A stretch of DNA of 64,000 bases from NCBI RefSeq assembly GCF_014773395.1, contig NZ_JACXAF010000010.1, forward strand, positions 1-64,000, written 5' to 3'. This DNA comes from Neiella litorisoli (GTDB lineage: Bacteria; Pseudomonadota; Gammaproteobacteria; Enterobacterales; Neiellaceae). The notes beneath the pieces were generated by a model. It was given only the letters and a program-made list of their open reading frames with translations, did not search any database and was not told the origin of the DNA. Shown in pieces: positions 28,060-36,420 of the stretch (position 1 is its first letter; each line of letters opens with the position of its first letter). A program made the translations under genes and the position numbers.

Positions 28060-29550
28060 TTAGCTGGCCGAAGCTAGCAGTGAAAAACGAAATTGTGAGC
28101 CGACGTGTTGTTCTGAGCTGACCTCAATACTAGCTTGGTGAAGTTGCAGGATCCGCTTGGTGATGGCCAGACCCAAACCACTATGGATGCGCTTACCATT
28201 CGCACTATTGCTCGCCCTAAAGTGCGGCTCAAAAATATGGGCTAATTCGCTCTTAGGGATGCCGCAGCCGGTATCAATCACTGCCACTTCAAGCTTATCG
28301 CCATTGGCGCTTAACTCGACTGATATGGTATCGCCACTGCTGCAATGGCGGATCGCATTATCAATCAAATTGGTGAACACCCGTTCTAAGCGTTGAATGT
28401 CGGCGGTCACCATTAGTGATGGATCTTGCGGCGAAACGCTAATCGTCACTTGTTTCTCAAGCGCCTGCAAATGTAACTTTTGAATGACATCCTGTATCAG
28501 CTCGGCAATGGCTACCGGCTCTAAATTCAATGTCACGTTGTCGCCGTCAAGGTGGGCTAGTTCAAAAAGCTGCTCGACTAACTGACTGGTTTTGCGGGCG
28601 TTGTCCAAGGCTATTTGAATCAATTGCTGGCTTTGCTCATCGGTTAATTGCTCGCGTTTAAGCTGCCAAGTTTCGAGATAGCCCTGTAACGCCGCCAGCG
28701 GCGTGCGCAAATCGTGCGATACATAAGACACCATCTCTCGCCGCAATTGATCGGTACTTTGTACTTTACGATATTGCCGGTCAAGCGTTGCCGCCATGGT
28801 ATTAAACGCCGCGCCTAGTTTTTGGATTTCATCATTAGAATCTTGTTGCCATTTATTGACTGCCGTCATGCCACGCTCAAAGCCATGCTGTTGCAGTGAC
28901 ATCATGTCATTGGCTAACCGTCGTAGTGGGCGAGTGAGTAGGGCAAATATCACTAAGACTAAAAGCAAACTAAAGGTTAACGTCAGTGCAATTCCCCACA
29001 CGCCGAGCGTCATGATTTGGCTATTGCGGATAACATCGGCAATGTTGTCGTAAATTTCGCCGCCAATAATAATGTAGAGGTAACCTTTGAGCTCGTCGCC
29101 CTCATAAATTGGCGCTGCTGAGAAGATTTTTTGCTTGAGCGGATTACGTGGATCATCACCAAGGATCGGCATCGGTGCCTGCTGTTTGATAAATTGATCG
29201 ACTTGGCTGAGGTTAATGAACTCACGCTTTACTTTGCCCGGCTCAGCCGAATAGGTCAGCACCTTGCCGGTTGGATCGATAATGTAAAATTCGAATCGCG
29301 GCCCGAGGATCATCATGGTATGAAAAGCCTGCTTGATCGCTTTTTGGTTTAAATCACCATGAACAAATAACTCGCTGTCGTGCACCAGATGCTCGGCCAA
29401 CTGAGCGTGCAGCTTTTGTTCCACTTCTTGTTGATAGCGGCCTGACACATTGTGGGCCAGCAATAACAACAGCGCGCCGATGACGACAAAGCAGATCAGT
29501 ACAGCAATCGCAAGCTTACTGTAAAAGGAAGATAGAAATTTACTCATCAT
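28060..29550 (-). CDS. Sensor histidine kinase of a two-component system
   Basis: 496 residues in the inner membrane. Helix 1 is at about 13-33, a periplasmic sensor region of about 145 residues follows (FEFYIIDPTGKVL resembles a PAS/Cache-like fold), helix 2 is at about 179-205, then HAMP, then a HisKA domain with phospho-His279 in VSHDLRTP, then HATPase with NLIDNAIRHC, DTGCGIP and GLGLAI. The start overlaps the response regulator stop by 11 bases, so they are coupled. Co-location with two spondin-domain genes suggests it senses an envelope or oxidative cue; that is inference. Confidence 0.9.
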   Translation of the reverse strand: MMSKFLSSFYSKLAIAVLICFVVIGALLLLLAHNVSGRYQQEVEQKLHAQLAEHLVHDSELFVHGDLNQKAIKQAFHTMMILGPRFEFYIIDPTGKVLTYSAEPGKVKREFINLSQVDQFIKQQAPMPILGDDPRNPLKQKIFSAAPIYEGDELKGYLYIIIGGEIYDNIADVIRNSQIMTLGVWGIALTLTFSLLLVLVIFALLTRPLRRLANDMMSLQQHGFERGMTAVNKWQQDSNDEIQKLGAAFNTMAATLDRQYRKVQSTDQLRREMVSYVSHDLRTPLAALQGYLETWQLKREQLTDEQSQQLIQIALDNARKTSQLVEQLFELAHLDGDNVTLNLEPVAIAELIQDVIQKLHLQALEKQVTISVSPQDPSLMVTADIQRLERVFTNLIDNAIRHCSSGDTISVELSANGDKLEVAVIDTGCGIPKSELAHIFEPHFRASNSANGKRIHSGLGLAITKRILQLHQASIEVSSEQHVGSQFRFSLLASAS

Positions 29551-30241
29551 TGAATTTGTAGCCCACGCCCCACACCGTGATCACGTACTCCGGTGCCGAC
29601 GGATTGGCCTCAAGTTTGGTCCTAAGGCGGTTAATGTGTGAGTTCACTGTGTGTTCATAACCTGAGTGTTTGTAACCCCAGATTTGGTCGAGCAACTGGG
29701 TTCGGCTAAATACCATCCCTGGGCTGCTGGCCATGTGGTACAACAAATCAAACTCGGTTGAGGTCAATTCAATGACCTTGCCGTCACAACAGACAATGCG
29801 TTTGGCACTATCAATCGTTAACTTGCCAAAGGTTAATTTGGCTGTTGCCGGTGTTTGTTGCGCTGCCTGATTCATTGCCATTCGTCGTAACATGGCTTTG
29901 ACGCGGGCCTGCAACTCGCGAACGCTAAATGGTTTGGTGAGATAATCATCGGCGCCCATTTCTAAACCAACCACACGGTCCGCTTCGGAGTCGCGAGCGG
30001 TCACCATCAAGATTGGCGTGGCATTTTGCTGCGCGCGTAAATCGCGACAGATTTCCAAGCCATCCTTTTCTGGCAACATCAAATCCAGAACTATTAAATC
30101 GTATGCGTCTTGCTGAGTGCGGCGCCAGCCGCTAGAGCCATCCGAACAACTATCAACCTGATGATTCAAGTCTTGCAGATTCATGCTAATCAGTTGATTG
30201 ATGTCGTGATCATCTTCTATTACCAAAATTCGAGCGTTCAT
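29540..30241 (-). CDS. OmpR-family response regulator
   Basis: 233 residues. A receiver domain at about 1-120 has the acidic pocket Glu9-Asp10-Asp11, phospho-acceptor Asp53 in VLDLMLP and Lys in YLTKPF. A winged-helix DNA-binding domain at about 135-230 ends in VWGVGYKF. It is partner of the overlapping kinase gene and lies 78 bp downstream of the second spondin gene on the same strand. Proteins of this class bind tandem 10- to 11-bp direct repeats. Such repeats are seen at 31812-31838 in front of the putative operon. Confidence 0.92.
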   Translation of the reverse strand: MNARILVIEDDHDINQLISMNLQDLNHQVDSCSDGSSGWRRTQQDAYDLIVLDLMLPEKDGLEICRDLRAQQNATPILMVTARDSEADRVVGLEMGADDYLTKPFSVRELQARVKAMLRRMAMNQAAQQTPATAKLTFGKLTIDSAKRIVCCDGKVIELTSTEFDLLYHMASSPGMVFSRTQLLDQIWGYKHSGYEHTVNSHINRLRTKLEANPSAPEYVITVWGVGYKFNDE

Positions 30242-30319
30242 CGCCGCTGCTCCCTGTTGCTATGGTCGCTAAGCAGACGATGGTGCCATGCGCATCATGT
30301 CGCATGGCACAGTGCGGCA

Positions 30320-31027
30320 TCAGTTCATTCGGGTGACCGTGACTTTGCCAACCATGGAATCGAAGCGATGCCATGGCGCCAATGCCGACATAGAATCATC
30401 TGCTTGAGTAACCAGACCGGAGTGTCGGCTGATTTTATTCATGACATCGTCACGAATTGCAGAAAAACCTTCACCACCGCCGGCAGGTCCGGGGATAGAT
30501 TCGGCCGTTTCGCTATTGAATTCAGTGCCTGCATCATAGGTATTGAGGTACCAACTCATACTTTCATTGGCAGCTAAGCCACTCAGGTCGACCGCGTTAA
30601 TCCCTGCAAAGGCATCGTTGGTATTGACCAGCATGGTGGTGGCGGAAAGTCGCATCAGGCTCATGTCTTCGGTGCTAATCATCACCATTTCGCTGCTGCC
30701 GGGCATAATAATGCCAGTACCAGCGGTGGCGGGTAATCCCGATACCGCGCTGAGTAACATACTGTTGTCGCCACTTTCGGCCATCAGCTCAATGCCATCA
30801 GATGCCGGTTCGCCGATTTGCCACAACATTTGGTCGCTGCCGTGTAACACCACTGCCAACGGCGAAAAGGGTTGCCCTGCGGTTAGATTTTCCACCGTGA
30901 TTTGATACTCATACACAGTGGTCATGCCTGCACCCTGACTGGTGCTCGAGTTATTGCTACTACCACCGCAGGCCGTTAGCGCCAGCGCTGAGGCAACAGC
31001 AAGGCTACTGAATAGATAAGTTTTCAT
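30320..31027 (-). CDS. Spondin-domain lipoprotein
   Basis: 235 residues. The signal ends with lipobox ALTAC, and mature Cys is followed by a Gly/Ser/Asn linker, so this is a lipoprotein. The Spondin_N-type domain starts at about residue 40 (YEYQITVENLTAGQPFSPLAVVLH) and runs to the C-terminus, with the NTYDAGTE segment near residue 165. Bacterial spondin proteins are secreted and of unknown function. It lies 12 bp after its paralogue and 78 bp before the response regulator, so a single operon is likely. Confidence 0.82.
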   Translation of the reverse strand: MKTYLFSSLAVASALALTACGGSSNNSSTSQGAGMTTVYEYQITVENLTAGQPFSPLAVVLHGSDQMLWQIGEPASDGIELMAESGDNSMLLSAVSGLPATAGTGIIMPGSSEMVMISTEDMSLMRLSATTMLVNTNDAFAGINAVDLSGLAANESMSWYLNTYDAGTEFNSETAESIPGPAGGGEGFSAIRDDVMNKISRHSGLVTQADDSMSALAPWHRFDSMVGKVTVTRMN

Positions 31028-31039
31028 CGTCGCCTCCGA

Positions 31040-31741
31040 TTATTTAACGGTCACGGTTAATTTCGCAACTGGGTTCAGCCAGCGATGGATACGACTATCG
31101 AGGTCACTGATACCACCCTCTGGATCGCTGTCGCCGACGTTACCTGGGTGGATATGAATCATGCTGTTCACTTCTTCTGCGATCACACCGGTTGCGCCCA
31201 TGCCACCATTCCCCGCAGGATTGGCTGGGATCCCAGGCGCGCCTGGCATGCCGCCGCCATTGACGATTTCATCATTGGCCTCAGTCCCTGCATCGTAGCC
31301 ATTTAAATACACCGTGTAGGTGCCAGCTTGTTCGGGAATAGTCCAACTATTAAGGCCAACAAAACCGTCATTGGTCGGTAGTAACATCGCGACAACGGTC
31401 AGCGTGCTGTTGTCGCCAGTATCCCAGTCGCTCACCATGGTGTAGCTCGCTGGCGCTAGTAAGCCTTCGGCTGGGTTAGCGCGTGAACTAGCGCCAATCG
31501 AATCAGCAATTGCCACCAAGCCAGAAATGTCACCGCCTTCGGCCATTGCCTGCAATTCAGGGCTGGCCATTTGACCGGCTTGGAACAGGCTGTATTCGGG
31601 GCTATGGGCAGTGGCGAGGATTGGTGTGAAGTAAATGCCTTGGGTGAGGTTGGTGATTTTAACGTCGATAACTTGGGCAGATGCCAGCAAAGGGGTAGCG
31701 GACATCATCAGCGCAGCGATTGTTGAGGTTGATTTCAACAT
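31040..31741 (-). CDS. Secreted spondin-domain protein
   Basis: 233 residues with a cleavable signal peptide (about 1-22, ending LLASAQ) and no lipobox, so it is probably periplasmic or secreted. The Spondin_N domain is recognisable by VKITNLTQGIYFTPILATAH and by LNGYDAGTE near residue 150. A Gly/Pro/Met-rich loop (GGGMPGAPGIPANPAGNG) follows that segment and is longer than in the paralogue. It is first gene of the probable operon, with AAGGA before ATG. Three phased repeats upstream may be the site of the operon's own regulator. Confidence 0.82.
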   Translation of the reverse strand: MLKSTSTIAALMMSATPLLASAQVIDVKITNLTQGIYFTPILATAHSPEYSLFQAGQMASPELQAMAEGGDISGLVAIADSIGASSRANPAEGLLAPASYTMVSDWDTGDNSTLTVVAMLLPTNDGFVGLNSWTIPEQAGTYTVYLNGYDAGTEANDEIVNGGGMPGAPGIPANPAGNGGMGATGVIAEEVNSMIHIHPGNVGDSDPEGGISDLDSRIHRWLNPVAKLTVTVK

Positions 31742-31776
31742 GGTGTTTTCCTTTCATTCATTGTTGCCGTTTGGGT

Positions 31777-31838
31777 TAGCTTTAAAGCTATAAAAGGAAA
31801 ATCCCGACCGAATCACATGTTTATCACATTAGTATCAC
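31777..31838. promoter_or_regulatory. Promoter region of the spondin operon: three phased direct repeats
   Basis: ATCAC occurs at 31812-31816, 31823-31827 and 31834-31838, exactly 11 bp apart, as GTGAT on the coding strand. Between these and the start codon lies the perfect 14-bp palindrome TAGCTTTAAAGCTA (31777-31790) and a TATAGC that may be a -10 box. One-turn phasing is the binding pattern of OmpR-type regulators, one of which is encoded in the operon. Confidence 0.5.
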
Positions 31839-31952
31839 GAACTATTACTTTTTCATCGCGTGGTCGGCAAAGCTGCCAATGCGATCGGTTTGATATAAAC
31901 TATCGGCCATCAAACACTTCCATGTTTTTCTTGATAACAGGAACTTCGATAC

Positions 31953-32990
31953 GTGACTCAAACTCTGACCATCCGCCAACCTGATGATTGGCACATCCAC
32001 CTGCGTGACAACGCGATTATGCAAACAGCGGTTCCGGCCACCGCCGCCGTGTTTGGCCGTGCCATTGCCATGCCTAACCTGCAACCGCCTGTGGTGTCAG
32101 CACAGGACGCAGTTAGTTACTATCAGCGCATCAAGTCATGCGTTCCTGCCGGTAATGCCTTTGAACCCTTAATGACGCTGTACTTAACCGACAACACCAC
32201 CCCAGAAATGATTGTCGAGGCAAAACAAACCGGCGTGGTCAAAGCGTGTAAGTTGTATCCTGCGAATGCCACAACTAATTCAGCCCATGGCGTGACCGAT
32301 TTAGGTCGCCTGCAAGAAACCTTTGCGGCCATGGAAGAGCAGGGCATTTTGCTGTTAGTACACGGCGAGGTGACCGAATCTCATATTGATGTGTTCGATC
32401 GCGAGAAAGAGTTTATTGATCGCCACATGAGCAAAATTGTTGCTGAAAATCCAAATCTGAAAATTGTCTTCGAGCACATTACAACAGCCGATGCTGCTGA
32501 GTTTGTTGCAGCAACGTCGGCCAATGTTGCTGCAACCATCACGCCACAGCATTTAATGTACAACCGCAACGATTTATTAGTTGGTGGTGTTAAACCGCAC
32601 AATTACTGCTTGCCTGTGTTAAAACGCAACACTCACCAGCAAGCACTGCAGAAGGCAGTAGCAACGGGCTCAGAGAAGTTCTTTTTGGGCACCGATTCTG
32701 CACCTCATCTCAAGCATGCAAAAGAAAGTAGCTGTGGTTGTGCCGGTTGCTACAGTGCTCCAGCCGCACTTGAGTTGTATGCCCACATTTTTGATGACAT
32801 CGGCTGTTTAGATAAGCTCGAAGGTTTTGCCAGCCTGCACGGCCCTAAATTCTATGGTTTGCCGGTGAACGAGAAAACCGTGACGCTGATCCGTGAGCCT
32901 TGGCAAATGCCAGAGTCGGTCAAAGTTGGTGCCGATGACATGGTTCCATTTTTCGCCGGTCAAACTCTTAACTGGCAGGTCAAACGCTAG
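31953..32990 (+). CDS. pyrC: Dihydroorotase
   Basis: Cyclises N-carbamoyl-aspartate to dihydroorotate in pyrimidine synthesis; cytosolic zinc enzyme. The 345 residues match E. coli PyrC (348), class II. Metal ligands are seen in DWHIHLRD at the start, the carboxylated Lys in ACKLYPANATTNS, VHGE, EHITT and GTDSAPH. Translation begins at GTG 31953, with AGGA ten bases upstream. It is divergent from the spondin operon. A possible hairpin follows at 32999-33022 without a good T run. Confidence 0.96.
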   Translation: MTQTLTIRQPDDWHIHLRDNAIMQTAVPATAAVFGRAIAMPNLQPPVVSAQDAVSYYQRIKSCVPAGNAFEPLMTLYLTDNTTPEMIVEAKQTGVVKACKLYPANATTNSAHGVTDLGRLQETFAAMEEQGILLLVHGEVTESHIDVFDREKEFIDRHMSKIVAENPNLKIVFEHITTADAAEFVAATSANVAATITPQHLMYNRNDLLVGGVKPHNYCLPVLKRNTHQQALQKAVATGSEKFFLGTDSAPHLKHAKESSCGCAGCYSAPAALELYAHIFDDIGCLDKLEGFASLHGPKFYGLPVNEKTVTLIREPWQMPESVKVGADDMVPFFAGQTLNWQVKR

Positions 32991-33236
32991 GTCCTAGTGC
33001 AGCGGGTCGCTCGATCCGCTGCCGTTCTATCCGTTCGCTTTAGCTCATCCAAACTCTCCGCCGTTGCCATTGACTTGCGTTAGTTCACATATTTTTTTAA
33101 CAGTCTTACTACCTATAAATTTTATATAGTCATTATGACTACAACTTGATAGGTTAATGACTCATCGTTATCTAAAGCCACCCACATCGTTCACATAATT
33201 AGATAACGCGCATATTGTTTAGGGAGACTCGTGCGT

Positions 33237-34370
33237 ATGAAACTTGCTGCAACCAGCGCAATCAGTGTTGTTATGGCCCTGTCGGGCTGTTCCGAATCGA
33301 TTCAACCGAGCGTCAATCCAGTCGGCCTCAAAGATGCTTATCAACAGCACTTTATGATCGGTGGCGCCTTGAATAAGCCCCAGGCCTTGGGCGAGGAGCC
33401 TGCTGCAATTGATGTCGTGATCAAACATTTCAACACCATTACCGCAGAAAACGAAATGAAGTGGGAGTCGCTACAACCAGAAGAAGGAAAGTTTACCTTC
33501 GACGTAGCCGATAAGATGATTGCCTTGGCCGAAGCGAATGACATCTTTGTGGTAGGCCATACCATGCTTTGGCATCAGCAAACCCCCGATTGGGTATTTA
33601 CCGACGATGCTGGTCAACTTGCGTCTAGGCAGGTTGTCATGCAACGTTTAGAAACCCATATGAAAACAATTGGCGAGCACTTTGGCACACGCGTGCAAGG
33701 GTGGGATGTGGCCAATGAAGTATTTAATGATGACGGAACTTGGCGCGATTCAAAGTGGTATCAGACGCTTGGCGAGGACTATGTTGCAGAGACGTTTAAA
33801 TTAGCGGATCAAGTTGCTCCTCACGCTGAGCTTTACTACAACGATTACAACTTGTTTAAGCCCGCCAAGCGCCAAGCTGTAGTCAACATGGTCAAAGATC
33901 TGCAGCGCCGCGGCATTCGCATTGATGGTGTCGGCATCCAAGGACACTATGGCTTGGGTTATCCTGATTTAAACGAGCTCGAAGAATCAATCAAAGCGTT
34001 TGCAGCGCTGGGCGTGCAAGTCATGTTCACTGAATTGGATATTTCAGTATTACCTTTTCCTGAAGAACAGGAGCAGGGCGCAGATGTCAGCATCGACTTG
34101 GCTTTGCAGGAAAAATTAAATCCATTTTTCGATGGTATGCCCGACGCAGAGCTCAAGCAGCTCAATGATTATTACATCGAGCTATTTGCCATGTTCTTAC
34201 GCCACAAAGAATCAATTAGTCGAATTACCTTCTGGGGCGTTAACGATGGTCAATCATGGCGTAACTATTGGCCAATGCAGGGCCGCACCGATTACCCCTT
34301 GCTGTTTGATCGCAACAACCAACCCAAAGCTGCCGTTGCACAGTTAATTGAGATGGCCAAACAGCACTGA
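33237..34370 (+). CDS. Endo-1,4-beta-xylanase, GH10, lipoprotein
   Basis: A 377-residue secreted glycosidase that cuts beta-1,4-xylan chains. The signal ends with lipobox ALSGC, so it is lipid-anchored and may act at the cell surface. The GH10 barrel contains ENEMKWE, acid/base Glu161 in WDVANEV and nucleophile Glu266 in FTELDIS, and ends with the FWGVNDGQSW motif. I start at ATG 33237 (GGAG ten bases upstream); GTG 33231 is an alternative adding two residues. No other xylan gene is adjacent. A link to the GPH symporter at 60175-61500 is suggested by shared operator-like sequences. Confidence 0.93.
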   Translation: MKLAATSAISVVMALSGCSESIQPSVNPVGLKDAYQQHFMIGGALNKPQALGEEPAAIDVVIKHFNTITAENEMKWESLQPEEGKFTFDVADKMIALAEANDIFVVGHTMLWHQQTPDWVFTDDAGQLASRQVVMQRLETHMKTIGEHFGTRVQGWDVANEVFNDDGTWRDSKWYQTLGEDYVAETFKLADQVAPHAELYYNDYNLFKPAKRQAVVNMVKDLQRRGIRIDGVGIQGHYGLGYPDLNELEESIKAFAALGVQVMFTELDISVLPFPEEQEQGADVSIDLALQEKLNPFFDGMPDAELKQLNDYYIELFAMFLRHKESISRITFWGVNDGQSWRNYWPMQGRTDYPLLFDRNNQPKAAVAQLIEMAKQH

Positions 34371-34390
34371 TTGCCGCTACATATTTAACG

Positions 34391-34414
34391 AAGCCCGCTG
34401 ATGCGGGCTTTTTT
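34391..34414 (+). terminator. Rho-independent terminator of the xylanase gene
   Basis: Perfect 8-bp stem (34391-34398 with 34403-34410, loop TGAT), followed by four further T. Confidence 0.92.
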
Positions 34415-34452
34415 GTGCGTGCGAAAAGCGGCAGGAAACCCAGAGTAGAAGA

Positions 34453-34498
34453 GAAAACGTTTTCACAATCTCAGTTAACTGCCCCAGAAAACGTTTTC
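34453..34498. promoter_or_regulatory. Two LacI-type palindromes behind the xylanase gene
   Basis: The perfect palindrome GAAAACGTTTTC occurs at 34453-34464 and again at 34487-34498, 34 bp apart. The central AACGTT with A/T flanks is typical of LacI-family operators. The sites lie between the terminators of two convergent genes, where no promoter is expected. A one-mismatch copy lies in front of the GPH symporter at 61527-61538. Confidence 0.5.
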
Positions 34499-34512
34499 AT
34501 GTGGTGGGAAAA

Positions 34513-34542
34513 TAAAACCCTTAACCAGCGCTAAGGGTTTTA
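34513..34542. terminator. Bidirectional terminator, mainly for the PilZ-like gene
   Basis: An 11-bp stem (34513-34523 with 34532-34542) with A- and T-rich flanks. On the minus strand the hairpin ends in a T-rich tract after the PilZ-like gene. Confidence 0.8.
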
Positions 34543-34552
34543 AACAAGGTAA

Positions 34553-34936
34553 TTAGTGAGTGATCAGCGCCAGCTCTGGATGAACATCATGCGATATGCA
34601 GCGCTCAAATAAGGACGGTGAGGCGTCATCGCGTTCAACAATTTCGATGCCCATGTAAGCACCATCGAGCGTTACTTGTTGATGCTTGACGATGCATTTA
34701 AGTGTCAAAACTGACTCGTTCTTAAACTTAAAAATTAATTCAATACAACCAGATAGGGGAATTCTGCTGGCAACGCCAAGACCAGTTCGAGAAACATTAA
34801 TAACGTCAACCGAGCTGACATTAGTGAACCAGTTCCAATTGTTTGGCATGGGGAGGCGGGCTTGAACAATTCCTTGTGCTAACGAAACTCTCGGGCAACC
34901 ACGAGATTCCGAATCCAAAACTCCTAAAGACTCCAT
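34553..34936 (-). CDS. PilZ-domain-like protein
   Basis: 127 residues, cytosolic. The NxSxxG motif (Asn47, Ser49, Gly52 in INVSRTG) and the following beta-strand pattern identify a PilZ-like fold. The N-terminal arginine motif RxxxR, which contacts cyclic di-GMP, is incomplete (Arg16 but Ala20), so ligand binding is doubtful. I start at ATG 34936, which has GGAG seven bases upstream, and not at an in-frame start at 34978. No motility or polysaccharide gene is next to it. Confidence 0.65.
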   Translation of the reverse strand: MESLGVLDSESRGCPRVSLAQGIVQARLPMPNNWNWFTNVSSVDVINVSRTGLGVASRIPLSGCIELIFKFKNESVLTLKCIVKHQQVTLDGAYMGIEIVERDDASPSLFERCISHDVHPELALITH

Positions 34937-35283
34937 GAGTAAGCTCCATGTCTTAGAGTGTGCTAATGCGCAATGCAACTGCGTGCGTCATTGTTCGTCA
35001 ACGAATCGGGTATTTAACTGACTACCAAAGACGCCTTGAGACCTTTGATAAGTTAGCAGAATCTCGTGAGATTGCTCACGTTTTTTCCATTAATTATTCT
35101 TATTGATCGACTAACTAATTGAATTGGTGCGTTAAGTTGTCTGTTTTGAGCTTGAGGTGAGTCATTTTGCTGTAATACTCATCATTCATTTTTTACTCGG
35201 TAAAATAACTTGTTTCATATACTGTTTACTATTCCCATGGTCATTGCATCAGATTGATTTTTAGCAAATTAACGGCGTACTGA
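34937..35283. other. 347-bp gap, possible small RNA on the plus strand
   Basis: No coding frame is supported. The only strong element is a complete terminator on the plus strand at 35065-35086 with no plus-strand gene before it for 690 bp, apart from the already terminated xylanase gene. The region after it (35087-35283) is AT-rich and carries the promoter of the DUF481 gene. Confidence 0.4.
35065..35086 (+). terminator. Orphan rho-independent terminator
   Basis: Stem CGTGAG/CTCACG (35065-35070 with 35075-35080, loop ATTG), followed by six T. No annotated gene ends before it, so an unannotated short transcript is possible. Confidence 0.65.
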
Positions 35284-36384
35284 ATGAGGTTATCGAAACA
35301 CACAGTCACTACCGCATACTGGCAAGCCCTAGTCGTAGTTGGCTACATCACATTGTCGGCTGCATCCAGCGCCAACAATTGGACGCCACCGCCGCCCAAA
35401 AGCGTCAACTCAACCTGGGTTCAGTTAGTTTCCGGCGAATGGGTCAAAGGCGATGTTATTTCCATGTATCAAGATCGCCTGCATTTCGACAGCGATAAGC
35501 TGGGCGTGCTGAGTATCAAATGGGGCGATATTGTCACCATCCACGCCAGCGGTGAATTTGGCATCTTCACTGAGACTGACGGCAAGGTCATTGGCCAACT
35601 TGATCGCATCGGCGATAAAGTGGTGATCGCCAGTTCGGACAGCCAACGAATTTATGACGCTTTCGATGTGGTATCGATAGCGCCGCGTGAAGAGCGCGCA
35701 TTTTCGCAGTGGTCCGCCAAAGTATCCTTGGGTTATTCAGTAAGACAGGGCAATAACGACGAGAGCGAATTTAATGCAAGCGCCGATATAAAACGCCAGA
35801 CCGCCAATACCCGAGCAACGATTGATTATCTCGGCTACATGTCGGTCAAAGACGATTCGCAAACGGCCAATAACCACCGTTTAAAAGGTGTTTATGACCG
35901 TTTTGTCAGCCGAAAATTCTTTTGGCGAACATTCCAAGGTGAACTGTTCATCGATAAATTCCAGAACATTGAGCGCAGAACAACCGTCGGTAGCGGCTTT
36001 GGTTATCGGCTGATTGAGAATGACACCACCGACTGGGACATTTCGACCACACTTGGCTATCAAATCACGCGTTTTGATTCGGTCGAAGTGGGCCAACAAG
36101 ATGATGAGCGTACGCCCGCGCTGACCGCTTCAACTGTCTATGACACCGAATTAACCCACTGGATCGACTGGAAAACCAGCATGCAGTTGATGATTGTCAA
36201 CGAGGTGTCTGGTCGCTACACCCACCATCTGGTCTCGACTATTTCCACAGAAATTACCAAGTACATTGATTTCGATGTTTCCGTGGTCTGGGATCGAACT
36301 GACAACCCCCGCGCTGACGCCGATGGCGTGATCCCCGAAAAAGATGATTATCGAATGGTGGTTGGCATTGGCATCGATTACTAA
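35284..36384 (+). CDS. DUF481-family outer-membrane beta-barrel protein
   Basis: 366 residues. A signal peptide (about 1-30) is followed by an N-terminal domain with short beta strands (residues about 40-135, SGEWVKGDVISMYQDRLHFDS) and a C-terminal DUF481/YdiY-like barrel from about residue 145 (WSAKVSLGYSVRQGNNDESEFNASADI). Alternating strands and a final aromatic residue (GIGIDY) suit an outer-membrane barrel. Function is unknown; relatives in Shewanella and E. coli are induced by acid or salt stress. It lies 36 bp before mobA, so partial co-transcription is possible. Confidence 0.8.
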   Translation: MRLSKHTVTTAYWQALVVVGYITLSAASSANNWTPPPPKSVNSTWVQLVSGEWVKGDVISMYQDRLHFDSDKLGVLSIKWGDIVTIHASGEFGIFTETDGKVIGQLDRIGDKVVIASSDSQRIYDAFDVVSIAPREERAFSQWSAKVSLGYSVRQGNNDESEFNASADIKRQTANTRATIDYLGYMSVKDDSQTANNHRLKGVYDRFVSRKFFWRTFQGELFIDKFQNIERRTTVGSGFGYRLIENDTTDWDISTTLGYQITRFDSVEVGQQDDERTPALTASTVYDTELTHWIDWKTSMQLMIVNEVSGRYTHHLVSTISTEITKYIDFDVSVVWDRTDNPRADADGVIPEKDDYRMVVGIGIDY

Positions 36385-36420
36385 TAATCTGGGCCAAATT
36401 ATTTTGCTGGTGAGATCATA

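Noticed and set aside
30110-30905. Plus-strand open frames antisense to the response regulator and spondin genes
   Set aside because: They are frame shadows of well-supported minus-strand genes and have no family match.
32999-33022. Terminator after pyrC
   Set aside because: A 7-bp inverted repeat exists, but no T run follows, so I did not list it.
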